Counted from the stretch's first letter, positions 22,080 through 34,379 are shown. The stretch is 64,000 nt of DNA from Leptodontidium sp. MPI-SDFR-AT-0119 (GCA_020726505.1 JAHLEZ010000038.1:62001-126000), one strand, 5' to 3'. Numbers and translations are program-made. Notes: generated from the letters alone by a model not told the origin.

Positions 22080-22500
22080 CCCGACACATACAATCCAGCA
22101 TAAGAATCCTCGACCTGTGCTGGAGCCGGAAATTCCGGAGCAAGACGATACTCCGCGCTGATCACCACAGCATTGAACTCCTTCGCTAGCGGGAAGGTGC
22201 TACTGAGGAAGAAATATCTGTTCCCAAGTACCAGAGCACTGCCATGTATGGAGTAAAAGACAGGACGTGGCCCATACGCAGCTTTCTTGGGCCGTACAAT
22301 GGTCAGAGAAATATCTCCACCGGGCCCTGGAATTGAGACTTCTTCGTGGAGAATTTCGGAATCTGTGAAGACGACTGCGGGATCACATATGGGCGTAAAT
22401 CCCTGCCATTGCTCAAGGGCTCTAGCATGATCGAATGGTCTGGAGTGGGCGTGGGAATTGAAGACTTTGAACACGAATTCTTCAACAACCTCTTAAACTA
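22080..22500 (-). pseudogene. Truncated HSL-type alpha/beta hydrolase fragment
   Basis: Minus-strand reading FVFKVFNSHAHSRPFDHARA continues to ISAEYRLAPEFPAPAQVEDS, the N-terminal half of an HSL-family hydrolase. The oxyanion motif, normally HGGG, reads HGSA. The sequence degenerates after the EYRLAPE strand and stops at about 22058, so the nucleophile GxSxG, Asp and His regions are absent. No start codon lies in frame upstream (TAA first). It is probably a relic of another cluster member at the edge of the transposon compartment. Confidence 0.7.
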
Positions 22501-23084
22501 AAGAAATACGAACTTTACCTTGTCTTCGAATTCAATGAAGAGCAAAATATAAGTCTTTATTCATGACTTCGTGAAGAGTTCGCGAACTCTTAGCCGAATA
22601 TAATACTGACCGCAAAGATCGCATATCGTAAAATTCGGCTTCTCGTCATATTAATTACCCCGCCAAATCCTACTCTATCTTTAAATAATTTAATAATTAT
22701 AAGACAAAGTTACAAAATGTATTAGAGAGATATGTTTCTCTGTATATAAAGATTAATCGTAACTCCCCTTTAATATTTTTTAGATAGTAGAAATCTGCAA
22801 GAAAGAAGATATAAAATATTCTATTATAAGTTTACGCTCTTACCCCGCTTTTCTCACGACACATACTTAATAACTTAATAACCCTTAATAAACAATTACA
22901 CTAAATAGTAATAATTAGGTAATTCGGGTTAGAGAAGTATTTATATTCATTTTTCTCGCTAAACGATAAATTTGCGGTATTATAATTAGCTTTAGTGGTT
23001 AAGTGAATAAGAGATCAAGAAAGTCAATTCTATTTAGAGTTCCGATTGAATCTTAAGCATATAAATTAGCTTTTATAAATCTAC
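22501..23084. other. AT-rich RIP-like flank
   Basis: Strongly AT-rich DNA with TA-rich dinucleotides and no ORF, like RIP-degraded repeats. It is the left flank of the nested Tc1/mariner element and may be contiguous in origin with the sequence after 33305. Confidence 0.5.
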
Positions 23085-23633
23085 TACAGTGGATGGCCAC
23101 AAGTCTATCCGATTCGCTTAAATTGTAATCCCCCCACTATTACTCACTGTCTTATTCAGCCTATTAATTAGGCAAAACTAAAGCTATCCACGATTCGATT
23201 AAAGCGTGTAATAGCTAAGTGCTTAATTGATAATTCTACTAACTTAGCATTTTATATACTACTTATTTGTGGCCTTTATTATATTTACCCGCTTTTGTAT
23301 CCCCTTTACTAGCTTATTTAAGATCTTTAGCGCTAACGTTTTCTATGCCTCTTATATATACTATATTAAAAAGTCTATTACGGCTTAACTATTCCTTATA
23401 CCTTTAAGTTTAAAGTGTACTCTATTAATTTCCGCTTTTAGTATCTTTTAAAAGTTTTTAATTAGGTTTAAGTCGGGCGAATATAATAGTTAAGGTATAA
23501 CTTTTATCCTTATTTTTATAAAGAAGGCTATAACCTTGTGAGCCTTATATATAAGCGTATTATCTTACGTAAAGACGTTATTATGTTCGAGAATCGTAGG
23601 AAAGTATTCGGCTGGGACCTCGGGGTAGACTTT

Positions 23634-23806
23634 TGTCGTGCAACACAGGTATGCGCACGTGCCTAGCCTACGTAAGCAGGCCAGTTAGTTATAGGGGCAG
23701 TTGTAGACAAGAGCTCCCTCCTAGAAATCAGACACTTTTGCCACCACGTTGCAGCCACTAGAAGAGCTATACCGGCCGTCGATCGAGAGAGACCTTTTGC
23801 ACGATA
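23634..23806 (+). repeat. 5' LTR of the gag-only element
   Basis: Direct repeat of 32328-32500, same length (173 bp), with scattered C/T and G/A differences. Confidence 0.9.
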
Positions 23807-23891
23807 GTTATAAGCCCCGTACGCGCTGTTGCGTAGTATTAGAAACTGTAGAGACTCTAATTAACGGTTTAGTAATAGTTCTGCGGAGTAG

Positions 23892-24191
23892 TGTTACGAC
23901 CTACGATGCGCCTCGCATTCTAACCGACACGGGCTCGTAACATCGCTGGCTATGCGACGGCGCTAAGCCTAATAGGGAAGACTTAGTAGCGAGCCTGCGA
24001 CATATAAATGAATGGCCCCCGACTACGCTAGGCCCTATTAGGAGGCTCCTTCATGTATTTATACTCGAGCTCCCCTTTACAAAGAGCTCTCCTTTCCTCC
24101 TTGTCTTTTCTTCTCGATTCTGAGCGTAACTAGAGGCCCAAATATAAAGCTAAAGTCAACTCGCCGTATTAACCTCTTGCCAGCCGTAACA
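23892..24191 (+). repeat. Gypsy 5' LTR (300 bp)
   Basis: Direct repeat of 30184-30483. A third, inverted copy of the same LTR family is at 55192-55483. Confidence 0.92.
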
Positions 24192-24499
24192 TAAGAAAAG
24201 ACTAACACCCCTTCGTTATAAAGCGTTATATCTCACTTAGTCTTGCGCCTTGTTAACCTGCCCTTATAGTAAGTTAACAATAAGCCTCAACACCTTTGGC
24301 CTATTTGATAGATAAGTACCTCTCTGCCCTCGTAATAGACTGTCCCAGAGAAAGCTAGATATTCTCTCGCGATTAACTTACCTTACCGTAACTTAACGCG
24401 CGCCGTTATTTTAAAACGTATGTCTAATTAACAAATCGATTAACAACCTTAAACACTTCTCTACCCTCCCCTACTACTACTACTAACCTCTCCCCCTCG

Positions 24500-27400
24500 T
24501 TAGCGAAGCTCCAGAGAAAGGAGCGCCCCTATACGGCTAGGCTTTACTAACACCCTTATCCCTTTAGTTAAGACTCTCTTAGAGGAGCCAGAAAGCTTTA
24601 ACGGATTCGACTCAGACTTAGAGGACAAACCCCAGCGTTTCTTCGACGCGTCGCCAGAGCCTACCGATATAAAGGGCCTTACCCCCGCTCAACAAGCTAG
24701 AGTAGATTAGCTGATCAAGGACTCCGTTAGCTTTATTATTGCCGCCGCCGTTACACAAGCCCTCACTTAATATGCCATTAATAACCCTTGCCAAGAGACT
24801 AGCACTTCTTCTCCTTCTAACCGATTAGTGCGAGCTCTTACGGCGGACCTCCAGCCTACCACCGACTATTACCTCCCTAAGCTAAACCCCGCTATCCCTG
24901 CTGTCGAGCCTAATAAGGTCAAGTACCCCCGTACCCCCTTTAGCGATTATAAGGGCGAAATTGAATACGACGCTTAGAAAATAAATATAAAACTCTTTAT
25001 TTAGAAATACTCAGGGAACTTCCTTACTAGCGAATCGCAAGTCTACGCTTACTTTAAGTATATAAAGGGAGAGGCTAAGACTATTATTCTTTAACAAATA
25101 AACCCCGACTTCGCTAGAGATTTCAACGGAGCTGCCAATGTCTTAAAGGCTTTAGACTAGCGTTTCTTTAACTACAACTGAGTATAAGTCGTTAAGCTCA
25201 AGTATAACTAATTATAAATAAGTAATATAACTTATAACGAGTTTCGTATAAAGTTTACGACATACGCGGCTACTAGAAAAATCTCACCTGACTAATAGTT
25301 CGACGACGTATACGAGAAAGTCTCGGATAAACTCAAGTACGACATCCGAACTAAGAAGTATAAATTCGCCGGAGATTATACGGCTCTTAACGAGTTCTTA
25401 GCCGTCTTAGATCGCGAGCTACGGAATATCGCTACCGAACGAGCTAATAAACGTGTTATTACTACTATCCGCGAAGCCCCTCAAGTCTCCTTTAATAATA
25501 CTAGTACTAGCGACTCGCGCGACATCCTAAAAAAGGACAGCTGGCGTTTAACTTCACCTACCCCTATTACTCACGCATAAAGACCACCGACTCTAAGACA
25601 GTCGTTAGATGCCCGCCAGCGTACGCCCTCTCCTTCGCCTGTCTTGCGCCGACCTGAGTCCCCTGTACCTCCTCTTACACTTAGGGACGTCTCTTTTAAC
25701 ACTTGTCTCTACTATAACAAGACCGGCCATTGGGCTAGCGACTACCCCAAACGCCGTAAAGACTAAGCTCTTAATAAATCGATTTCCTAACTAGTCGTCA
25801 GTGAGGAACTAGAGACTAACGAGCTCTCAAAAAACTCCTAGGCCGTGGCAAAGACTTACACCTCGGCATAGGCCATAATTTGTGAAAGAACTTAGTATTT
25901 GATTTCCGTGCTCTTATTAAAGAACGACAATTCTTAATTAATATTAAACTAAGAAGGAATGGATTCTTTACTAAGACTCTTGTATATATTAATAGTAAAG
26001 CTAATATTTTCAGTACTATTAAAACCTCTTTTATATACTAACTCGTTAAACAATTTAATATCTCTTTTATATTCCTCCCTTAGCTAATTATCCTAACTAA
26101 TTATAATAGTAAGAAAGGCAAGCCAATTAATACGGCCGTCTTACTTACTTTAACAATCGACCGCCGGCGAATTAATTTCCCCTTTCTAGTAACTGACCTA
26201 AGAAACACCGACGTCTTAATTAGTCGAAAGTTCCTTGAGCATTACGACTTAAAGTAGTCGTATACGAAGAATCGCAATCGGCTAGAATAGCTATTAGACA
26301 TACCTGTCTAGCCGTACTTTGACTAGCGAGTCTTCGTCAATATCAACCGTTCTGACAAGCTAATCGTTAAGTCTCACTAGCTTAACGCGGAACAAAGGGA
26401 TGCCCTTATAGACATAGATAACTACCGCCGGAGACAAGCTAAGCTTGCGACGCTCGACGATTCCCTTAAGACAAAGGCCCCCGTCTAACTTACCGCTAGC
26501 GTCTCGCTAATTCGACCCTCGAGCTTTACTAGAGAAGTCAAAGAGCGCCTGCGGGTTATAAAAGAGTAATTAAACTCTTTGACATCCCGTGATCTGAGAT
26601 CACTACTTAAGGATAAGAGAACTCGTAAAGCCTCTCTAGCGAATTACTAAATAAAAGTACTTACTACGAAAATCTTCCTTATATTAATAATAGCGATGTC
26701 TACGACGTACCTCTAACTTAAGAGGACTAAGAAAAATAAAGTATAAACCTTTGTGACATTAATACTTAAGATTAACTAAGAATTAACTCGTCGCCGGCGA
26801 GAGGCTTTAGACTAGTTAAGCGTCGAACTCGCATTAATAAATAAAGACTTAACCCTAAAGGAGGCCTTAGAAGCTAAGTACGCGCAAGATAATAAGCTAG
26901 TAAGTAAGAAGCTCTTAGTAGAGTACTAAGAGTATACTCCTCTCTTCTCCCGGCGAGCCTCTGACGAGTTACTAGTATATCGCCAAAGTATAAACTACTA
27001 AATCGAGCTTACTAAAGAAAACGACTTGTCCTTTAAACCTCTCTAGCGTATAACTAAAAAATAGCTATCAGAGACTAAGCGGTATATTATTAACAATTTA
27101 CACAAGGGATTTATTAAGCCCTCTAGTATACTATATACGGCCCTTATTCTCTTCGCCAAAAAGCCGACGGCAATCTCCGGCTATACGTCGACTACTGGAA
27201 GCTAAATGCCTTATTAAAGAAGGACCTGTACCTAATCCCTCTAATTGACGAGATAATAGCACGCATCTATAAGGCAAAGGTCTTTATAAAGCTTAATATT
27301 TAATAGGCTTTCCACCGCATTCGCATGTCCCCTAAGAGCGAAGACTATACGACCTTCCGCACCTAATATAGCACGTACAAGTATAAGGTCCTTCCTTTTA

Positions 27401-30180
27401 ACCTTACTAATAGTCTAGCGACTTTCTAGCGATTCGTTAACGATATCCTTATAAAACACCTTAACGACTTCTACGCGACTTATATAAACGATATTCTTAT
27501 ATATTTATTTACTTTAGAGAAACATAAGGTCCACGTTAAGAAGATTATAATAATATTATAAGCACACGGACTTTAGGCTAATATTAAGAAGTCTAAGTTT
27601 AACGTATAAAAGACTAAGTTCTTAGGATTCGTTATTAGAGTCAATAACGTAGAAGTAGACTTAAAGAAGATTAGTATAATCAAGGACTAGTAATACGCCG
27701 ACAATGTACGAAGTATACAAAGTTACTTTAGCTTTTATAACTTCTACCGCCGGTTTATTAAAGATTATAGTCACATTACACGTCCTCTTATAATACTTAT
27801 TAGAAAGGACGTTCCCTTCGTCTTCGATAACGCCTATAAAAACGTATAAGAGACTCTTTAGGAAGCCCTCTAATCTACGCCAGTTCTTCGCCACTACGAC
27901 CTTACTAAGCAAACACGGCTAGAAACTAATTCCTCAAATAAAGTCGTCGTTAAGATTCTATTTTAACTATAAGAGAATAATACCTTTTACCCCGTAAGAT
28001 ACTTTTCTAAGACTATGACGGACCTTAAGCTTAACTACCCGATCTACGACAAAGAGATACTAGCGATTTTCTAGTCGTTTAAGTAATATCGCCTAAAGCT
28101 CTTAGGTACTTAGAAGAACGTCCTTGTTTGTACAAACCACCGGGCCTTAAAGTACTTTATAACTATTAAAAACCTTACGGCTAAGTAAGCTTAATAGGCT
28201 GAGTTTTTTGCGGATTTCTATTTTACGATTATATATCGTACTAAGACAACTAATACGTTAGTTAATACCCTATCTCGACAGGATTAAGACTTCACGGCGA
28301 CAGAGGCACGTAAGCGGGCTATCTGTAGTCAACAATTAATTCCGACCGACAAAATTGACTCGCGAGTCGCTAGCGACCTTTAGCTCTCCGCCGTCGACCC
28401 CATGAACGCTTATATCAATGTCGTAGAGACGGTACCCCTAGCACCTATAGAGGCTATAATCCTGGACCACGATGTTGAGACACGTGACAAGCCAGAGTTA
28501 GAGCCAGAACTTAAGCCTAATACAAAAGTGCTAGTCGACCCGGAGACCCTTATACCGGAAGAGCTAGACCTTAACTCTATAGTAGCCTATAACGTCGCGA
28601 AATACGATGTTATTAATTAAGTGCTCGCAATTAATAAGTCTTCGCCTTCGCTGGAGCCTTTTTGATAAAAAGCTAAGGAATAGTCATTAAATTACGAGCT
28701 AGTAAACGACAAGTTACTTTTCTAAGGACGCCTAGAAGTGCTCTTAAAGCCGCTAGAGCTTCGCACGACACTTATCCGTTATATACACTCCCAGCCATTA
28801 GTAGTACACGCGGGGATCGGGAAGATGAAGGCATTACTAAGCCGTAAATACTATTAAAATAGCCTCTCTATAAACGTAACTCGATACGTAACGAATTATA
28901 GTTACTCCCGGCAAAAGGCTAAAAGAGATAAGACTTTTAATTTCTTACACCCCCTACTAATCCCCGCTTAGCTATACTAACACCTCACAATGGATTTCAC
29001 GAAGCTATTATTAGACAAGCACGGTTATAACTTCGCTATAGTTATCATTAACCGCTTGTCTAAGAAACCGGTCTCGATACTTTATAACAATACAATTACG
29101 GCGAAAGGTATAGCTACTCTCTTCCTCGTCTATTAGACTCGACACTTCGGCATACTAGACTCTATTATCTCGGACCGCGAACTTCAATTCGTCTCCTCCT
29201 TTTAGAAAAAGTACTGTCGTATCCTTGGGACTAAAGTAAAGCTAACGACGGCGTATAACCCGAACGTCGACGGCTAAACGGAAGTAACGAACTAATATAT
29301 TAAGTAGCGGCTTCGTCCCTTTTACTACTACTACTAAGACAATTAAAGTAACCTCTTACTAATTATAAATATCGCTTAACTAACGTTACCGCACGAGTCC
29401 CTAGGCCGCCTGTCTCCTTTTTAGCTACTTAACGGCGCTAAGCCAAGGACTTCCTAAGACCTAGTTAACCCAAAGCCGCCGGCTATAGCAACAGAGAGAC
29501 TCAACCGCGAGGAGGCTCTATAAGTAGCCTTGCGAATGAAGGAGGTTACAGAAGTCGCATAGTCGTCCCTAAAGGACTAACAAGAGAAAATAAAACGACT
29601 AGCGAATCGTGAACGACGCGCTATCAATTAAGACGTTAGCGACTTAGTACTAGTCGATACTCGAAACTAAAACGTTAACTAACCTTCAAGGAAGTTGTCC
29701 GACAAGTAGTACGGCCTTATTAAGGTAATCGCTAAGGAAGGAGAAAGCTAGAGAGTTAAGTTACTAAAAGACTAGTTAATTTACCCCGTTTTCCACTTAT
29801 ACTCACTTCGCAAGTACGTCGACAACCCCCTGCCGGGACAAGCCAGAGCTACGCCGGCACTTATCCGGCTACTGCTTAAGTAAGATGAGTAGGAAATTGA
29901 AGGCATCCTTGGCTTTAAGGTTATGTGAAACAAGCTATTCTATCGTATTAAGTGGCTAGGCGCCGACGAAGACCTAAAATAGTACTTATACTCGAATTCT
30001 ATAACAGCTCCGCATATAGTCAAACAGTTCTACCTCGAGCATCCTAACGCTAAGGGCCCCCCGAGAACTCTCCCTAAGTGGCTAGAGGCTTATAACGCAA
30101 GTATCGACGACTATAACGACCTCGAGGACGACACGGTCATAACTACAATTGCGCGGACGCAGTTTTTTAGGAGGGGGGGG
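24500..30180 (+). pseudogene. Gypsy gag-pol, inactivated
   Basis: Many stops where Gln or Trp is expected. Diagnostic losses are all explained by G-to-A or C-to-T. The zinc knuckle reads CLYYNKTGHWASDYP, with two expected Cys now Tyr. The RT catalytic box reads YINDILIY (Asn codon at 27487-27489) where YIDD is expected. The integrase zinc region reads TNYSYSRQ, again with Tyr for Cys. The chromodomain-like C-terminus (KLFYRIKWLGADEDL) is still readable, placing the element among chromoviruses. Confidence 0.9.
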
Positions 30181-30183
30181 TAA

Positions 30184-30483
30184 TGTTACGACCTACGATA
30201 CGCCTCGCATTTTAACCGACACGGGCTCGTAACATCGCTGGCTATGCGACGGCGCTAAGCCTAATAGGGAAGACTTAGTGGCGAGCCTGCGACATGTGGA
30301 TGAATGGCCCCCGACTACGCTAGGCCCCATTAGGAGGCTCCTTCATGTATTTATACTCGAGCTCCCCCTTACAGAGAGCTCTCCTTTCCTCCTTGTCTTT
30401 TCTTCTCGATTCTGAGCGTAGCTAGAGGCCCAAATACAAAGCTAGAGTCAACTCGCCGTATCAACCTCTTGCCAGCCGTAACA
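30184..30483 (+). repeat. Gypsy 3' LTR (300 bp)
   Basis: Begins directly after the poly-G tract and TAA, and is followed by the target duplication AGTAG. Confidence 0.92.
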
Positions 30484-30562
30484 AGTAGCGGTGAGTTGTG
30501 TAGTGTTTTCCCTTATAGAAATAACTCTTCAAGATTATTAAACTACCTTCGTAGACTCTAAA

Positions 30563-31624
30563 ATGGCTACTTTAGCTCTAATAGTTACCCTTACGTCTAA
30601 ACGAGAGATGTTTCCGCCGTAGCTAGTAGAGCTAAAGGCTTAGGCAATAATCTAGGGAGTATAGTACTATATTAACCCCGACGGACCTGATTCTCCACAT
30701 ACAGTTGATTTAGAGCCTGCGCTACCTCTGACAATTAAAGAGCTCATATATATAGAAGATAAGCACAGGCAGAACACGTGGGAAGTGGACATTCGGGACA
30801 TTTTAGATAGGCCAGCGATTTTACTAGTACGCTTTAAGGATGTGGAAAAGGAGTACTAGGCGTACTAACGCGACTATAGTATGCAGTATACGCGCTAGGT
30901 AGCGTCAAATCAATAGTACTAGGTGTTATAGGAATAGGTGAACTAGTCTGTGCCGCACATGCTTTTGGAGCCGCACAAGGAGCAACTGATCGTTGAAGGA
31001 CGCCTGACTCTCTAGACCCTAGTGCGGGAGCTTCAAAAGAAGTATACGCTAACCCCTGAGTGGTATAAATAGTATAAGAGAGACGTATACTTAGAGGTGT
31101 TAGAGACTGGCAAGGGCTCAATAGACTAGGCTACATAGTTGAATAGTTAGTTCTAGGCTTTAGCTAGAGCTAAGTCTCTAAAGCTGGACATTATTAAAGG
31201 GACTAGCGCTAAATAGGCGTTTTTAGAGACTGTTACTGTAAGGATAGCACCGCAATAGGCTAATGACTAGCTCCGGAGGCTACTAGAGGCCGACGCCATG
31301 GGAGAAAAGCCTACTCGCACGCTTGAAGAGTACGGCCGCATACTAGAAACCTACTTACAAGCGGCTCTTGCCTCTAGGAAGCTCTTAAACAAGAGAACTA
31401 GGGGTGGTGGAGCATATGCAATACTAGGAGGACGTGGTGATAGTACTAACAAGTGCCCTTACCAAGCCAAGAGGCACGCATGGTTACCTATAGACTACTC
31501 TAGGCTAAAGCTAACTTTGACAGGCTATACTAAACGTCAAATACAACTCTCAAACGACGAGAAAAAGTCAATTCGCTAGCGTCTAGAGCTCCCAGAGTTT
31601 CGACAATTGCGGGAGAGGCTCTAA
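30563..31624 (+). pseudogene. Gag of the non-autonomous LTR element
   Basis: A single frame of 353 codons plus stop runs from ATG 30563 to TAA 31622-31624, with about two dozen internal TAG/TAA codons, mostly where Trp or Gln would be expected. No indel breaks the frame. The C-terminal part has a degenerate Cys/His cluster (NKCPYQAKRHAW) resembling a retroviral-type knuckle with a Cys changed to Tyr. No pol domain follows. Confidence 0.7.
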
Positions 31625-31767
31625 GAAAAGGGTTAGCTAAGCCTAAGCGCTATTAGCTTGATTACCTCTAAGAATAGTACTAATGGCAAAGCGACATAAG
31701 ATGGCGAAGGGCCGGTGTGTGCTTGAAGGAGAGTAAGGAAAACAAACACTTAGTACAACAAAAGATG

Positions 31768-31930
31768 TGCTAGAAGTATAGTTTGCGGTGGCTATATTAG
31801 AAGAGGTGTAGTTACGAGGTCGCTCCTGTACTAGCCACAATACACCTACTAGAAGTAATAGTTTACGGTGGCTATGCTCGACGATTACAGTAGGAGGTCG
31901 TTCCCCTGCTAGCCAAAATACACCTGCTTT
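31768..31930 (+). repeat. Two tandem ~80-bp repeats in the gag-only element
   Basis: Two imperfect copies (about 31768-31848 and 31849-31930), each from AGAAGTA through a GGTGGCTAT box to AATACACCT. They lie between gag and the 3' LTR. Function unknown; possibly a packaging or regulatory segment. Confidence 0.65.
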
Positions 31931-32327
31931 AGTATTGCGACATTATATTATTGAACCCCTGGCGCTTTGGCTAGTCTTTAGGGGGCGGAAACTGTTGTTT
32001 CCGATGTTTTTGGGCCTGCTAGTCCTGTGTGAGCCTACTGGCTCTTTACTTTTGGCTCTTTAAGTACGGGTTACTCTACAGAAAGTCTACGCTATTTTGC
32101 AATAAAGGGGTTACTTAAATAAGGTGCCCTTGTTTATTCATTTAAAGCGCCAGAATAAGACGGTACCACTTAAAGCGACGCGGACACGTGAAGGGACGTA
32201 TTTGGAGGTTAATTAGTTGTTGTTTCGGCTTATGTGCCACTATATAATATACTTGCCTTTCTTTTATATATTAGACTCTTGTTAATCTAGGGGGTACACC
32301 TTAGAGCTCTGTTACAACTGGGGGGTG

Positions 32328-32500
32328 TGTCGTGCAATACAGGTATGCGCACGTGCCTAGCCTACGTAAGCAGGCCAGTTAGTTATAGGGGCAGTTGTAG
32401 ACAGGAGCTCCCTCCTAAAAATCAGACACTTTTGCCACCACGTTGTAGCTACTAGAAGAGCCATGCCGGCCGTCGATCGAGAGAGACCTTTTACACGACA
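32328..32500 (+). repeat. 3' LTR of the gag-only element
   Basis: Pairs with 23634-23806. Ends TTACACGACA and is followed by the duplication ACTTT. Confidence 0.9.
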
Positions 32501-33305
32501 ACTTTAATTATAACGCCCCCTTTCTTTACGTTTTAGTCCCCCTTTATTATAATTAAATTAATTTTATACTTAAAGCCGAATACTAATTAAAACATTTATG
32601 TCTTACTCTTTAAAGGCTTAGTTTAAATTGCCTAGATTTTTAGAGCTTTACTTACGAGCGTTAACGCGTAATTAGTAAGGGCACATTATATATAAAAGAG
32701 GGGGAAAATTACCCAGCCGTTAATATACTTACTTAATAGCGCCTCCTTTTCCACGCTTAATTAAGGACTTATTAAACTATTATAACCTTTTTTAAAACTC
32801 TACTGGCTTTCTATTATACTTTAGAGCCTATTATATACGTAGTAAGGCATATTTTATTATAAGAAATAGCCTCTGCTTCGCCCTTTGCTTTTATATACCT
32901 GATTTTTTAAAGTATTAGTAAATCGTCTTCTTAAAAGAGTACGGCGCATAAGAAATAAAAATTTACCAAGTAGTAATCTTTAAATTAATTATAATTGCGC
33001 GTTATATAAGTCTGTGGTCCCTAAGAGTAAGGACAAAGGGTGCACTAGTGCGTGTAAGGGCAATATAAGAGGTTTAATAAGACGCGTTTTTATAAATCTA
33101 TTAGTAAGTCGAATTGTCTAGCTTTTCTAGGCGCCTAATTATTATAAAGTTAATACTATAATCTCGTGTACTTATTTCACGAGGTCTTGTATTAAGAGTT
33201 GTCGTGGTGTTCTTAGAGGCCGTATTATTATATAAGTTAAAAGGTTTAACGTGTAAAAACGCGATTATTTAAGCGAATCGGACAGACTTGTGGCTACTAA
33301 CTGTA

Positions 33306-34379
33306 TTTGGAATATTTAATATATAAAGGTAGATCTCGCGATTAATACTATCCTTAACTGTTTTTATTGAAATTAAAACGTTTAATCTAATTCATAGTGA
33401 TTTTGAGTATTTTTATTCTAAAGAGTGTAGTTATTTCTCAAACCATGATTATTAGATTGTCTTTTTGCGCGATACATGTACTAAAATGAACGTAAGAATC
33501 AGAATATGCAATCGCCGCCTAGTTATAAGAAAATAATCCCAAAGAGTCGTCTCTAAGATAGTAAAGTAAAGTATAAATAGTGGTGTTAGTAACAGCTTTA
33601 GCACGGTGCTTCTTTTCGTTAAATATCCTTTATTCTTTTTACATATTTTTCATCGTCTCAATTAATAGATTTAAAATCATTTTGCATAAAATCTATCCCT
33701 CTTTATTACTTCATTAATCCGTATTACAAACTAGTGATCGTTTTCCTAAACACTTACTAAGTCAGCTATTCTCCCTTCTCTTTTGTTATTATAACGCTCT
33801 AATTAATACGTATACTAAGGGACTTAAATAAGATAAATCGCTATGGTTCTTACGTTAATCGAGCTCCTTCTCAGAATTGCTTCTTTACTCCTCGTCTGCA
33901 AAGAGCGATCGCTCACGACTATAAATACATAAACTCTTATAATATTGATTCACTTGCTACCTTAGCTACCTTAACTACCCCATAATCTGCTATTAGTTTC
34001 GGGTTATCTAATACTATTCTATTAGAGCTGGAGGGCGATATAATTATATATAAAGTCCCTCTAAGACACGTGGACTGGGATTCGGAGGATAATACTAATA
34101 TAAAAGATATTCCTTCCTCGACTTTTAATAGCACTCTTATAATAGAAACAGAGAAAGCAGAGGCTATAAAATAGTAAATAATCTATAAAAATAAGCATAA
34201 GAAAAGAAAAAGATAAAAGAATAGCTACGTTAGTTAATTACTTTTATCTTAAAGTTTTTAAGAGTTACGAGGCATTTAAATTACTCGAGTATTTAATGAC
34301 TTATTTATTTACTAACTTGATCTTTTGTATCTAAGTATATTGCTACATAAAACGTACTGCGCTAAAAGGAAACCTTTTC
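33306..34379. other. AT-rich degraded sequence
   Basis: No gene recognised. A plus-strand stretch near 33840-34170 reads in a protein-like way with a stop in it (LEGDIIIYKVPLRHVDWDSE) and may belong to the hAT element that follows, but no domain is identifiable. Confidence 0.4.

Larger units (their letters stand above)
23892..30483 (+). mobile_element. Ty3/gypsy chromovirus, complete but RIP-degraded
   Basis: LTRs of 300 bp (23892-24191 and 30184-30483), both TGTTACG...CCGTAACA, flanked by the duplication AGTAG (23887-23891 and 30484-30488). The element lies inside the gag-only element. Domain order: gag with a CCHC knuckle (about 25700-25760), protease region (about 26100-26250), RT (about 27100-27600), RNase H (about 27900-28300), integrase with an HHCC-like region (about 28770-28930) and DD motifs, and a chromodomain near 29890-30110. 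A GGGGGGGG tract precedes the 3' LTR. Confidence 0.93.
23634..32500 (+). mobile_element. Gag-only (TR-GAG/LARD-like) LTR element, host of a gypsy insertion
   Basis: Two 173-bp LTRs (23634-23806 and 32328-32500) have inverted ends TGTCGTGCAA / TTGCACGACA (the left copy mutated to GATA) and a 5-bp duplication ACTTT (23629-23633 and 32501-32505). Without the inner gypsy the internal region is only about 1.9 kb. It carries a single gag-like frame, no protease, RT or integrase, and a GGGGGG-containing tract before the 3' LTR. The element is non-autonomous by content. Confidence 0.88.
23087..33303 (-). mobile_element. Tc1/mariner-type transposon split by nested LTR elements
   Basis: Terminal inverted repeats of about 37 bp share the core CCACAAGTCTxTCCGATTCG. 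They lie at 23087 and 33303 and are flanked by TA (23085-23086 and 33304-33305). The transposase is on the minus strand. Its N-terminal part reads from about 33200 down to 32501. The C-terminal part resumes at 23633 with a DN doublet in NVFTxDN and the YSPDLNxIEN box characteristic of the DDE/D domain. Both halves carry many stops. The element is interrupted at 23634-32500 by a gag-only LTR element, itself interrupted by a gypsy element. Confidence 0.82.
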
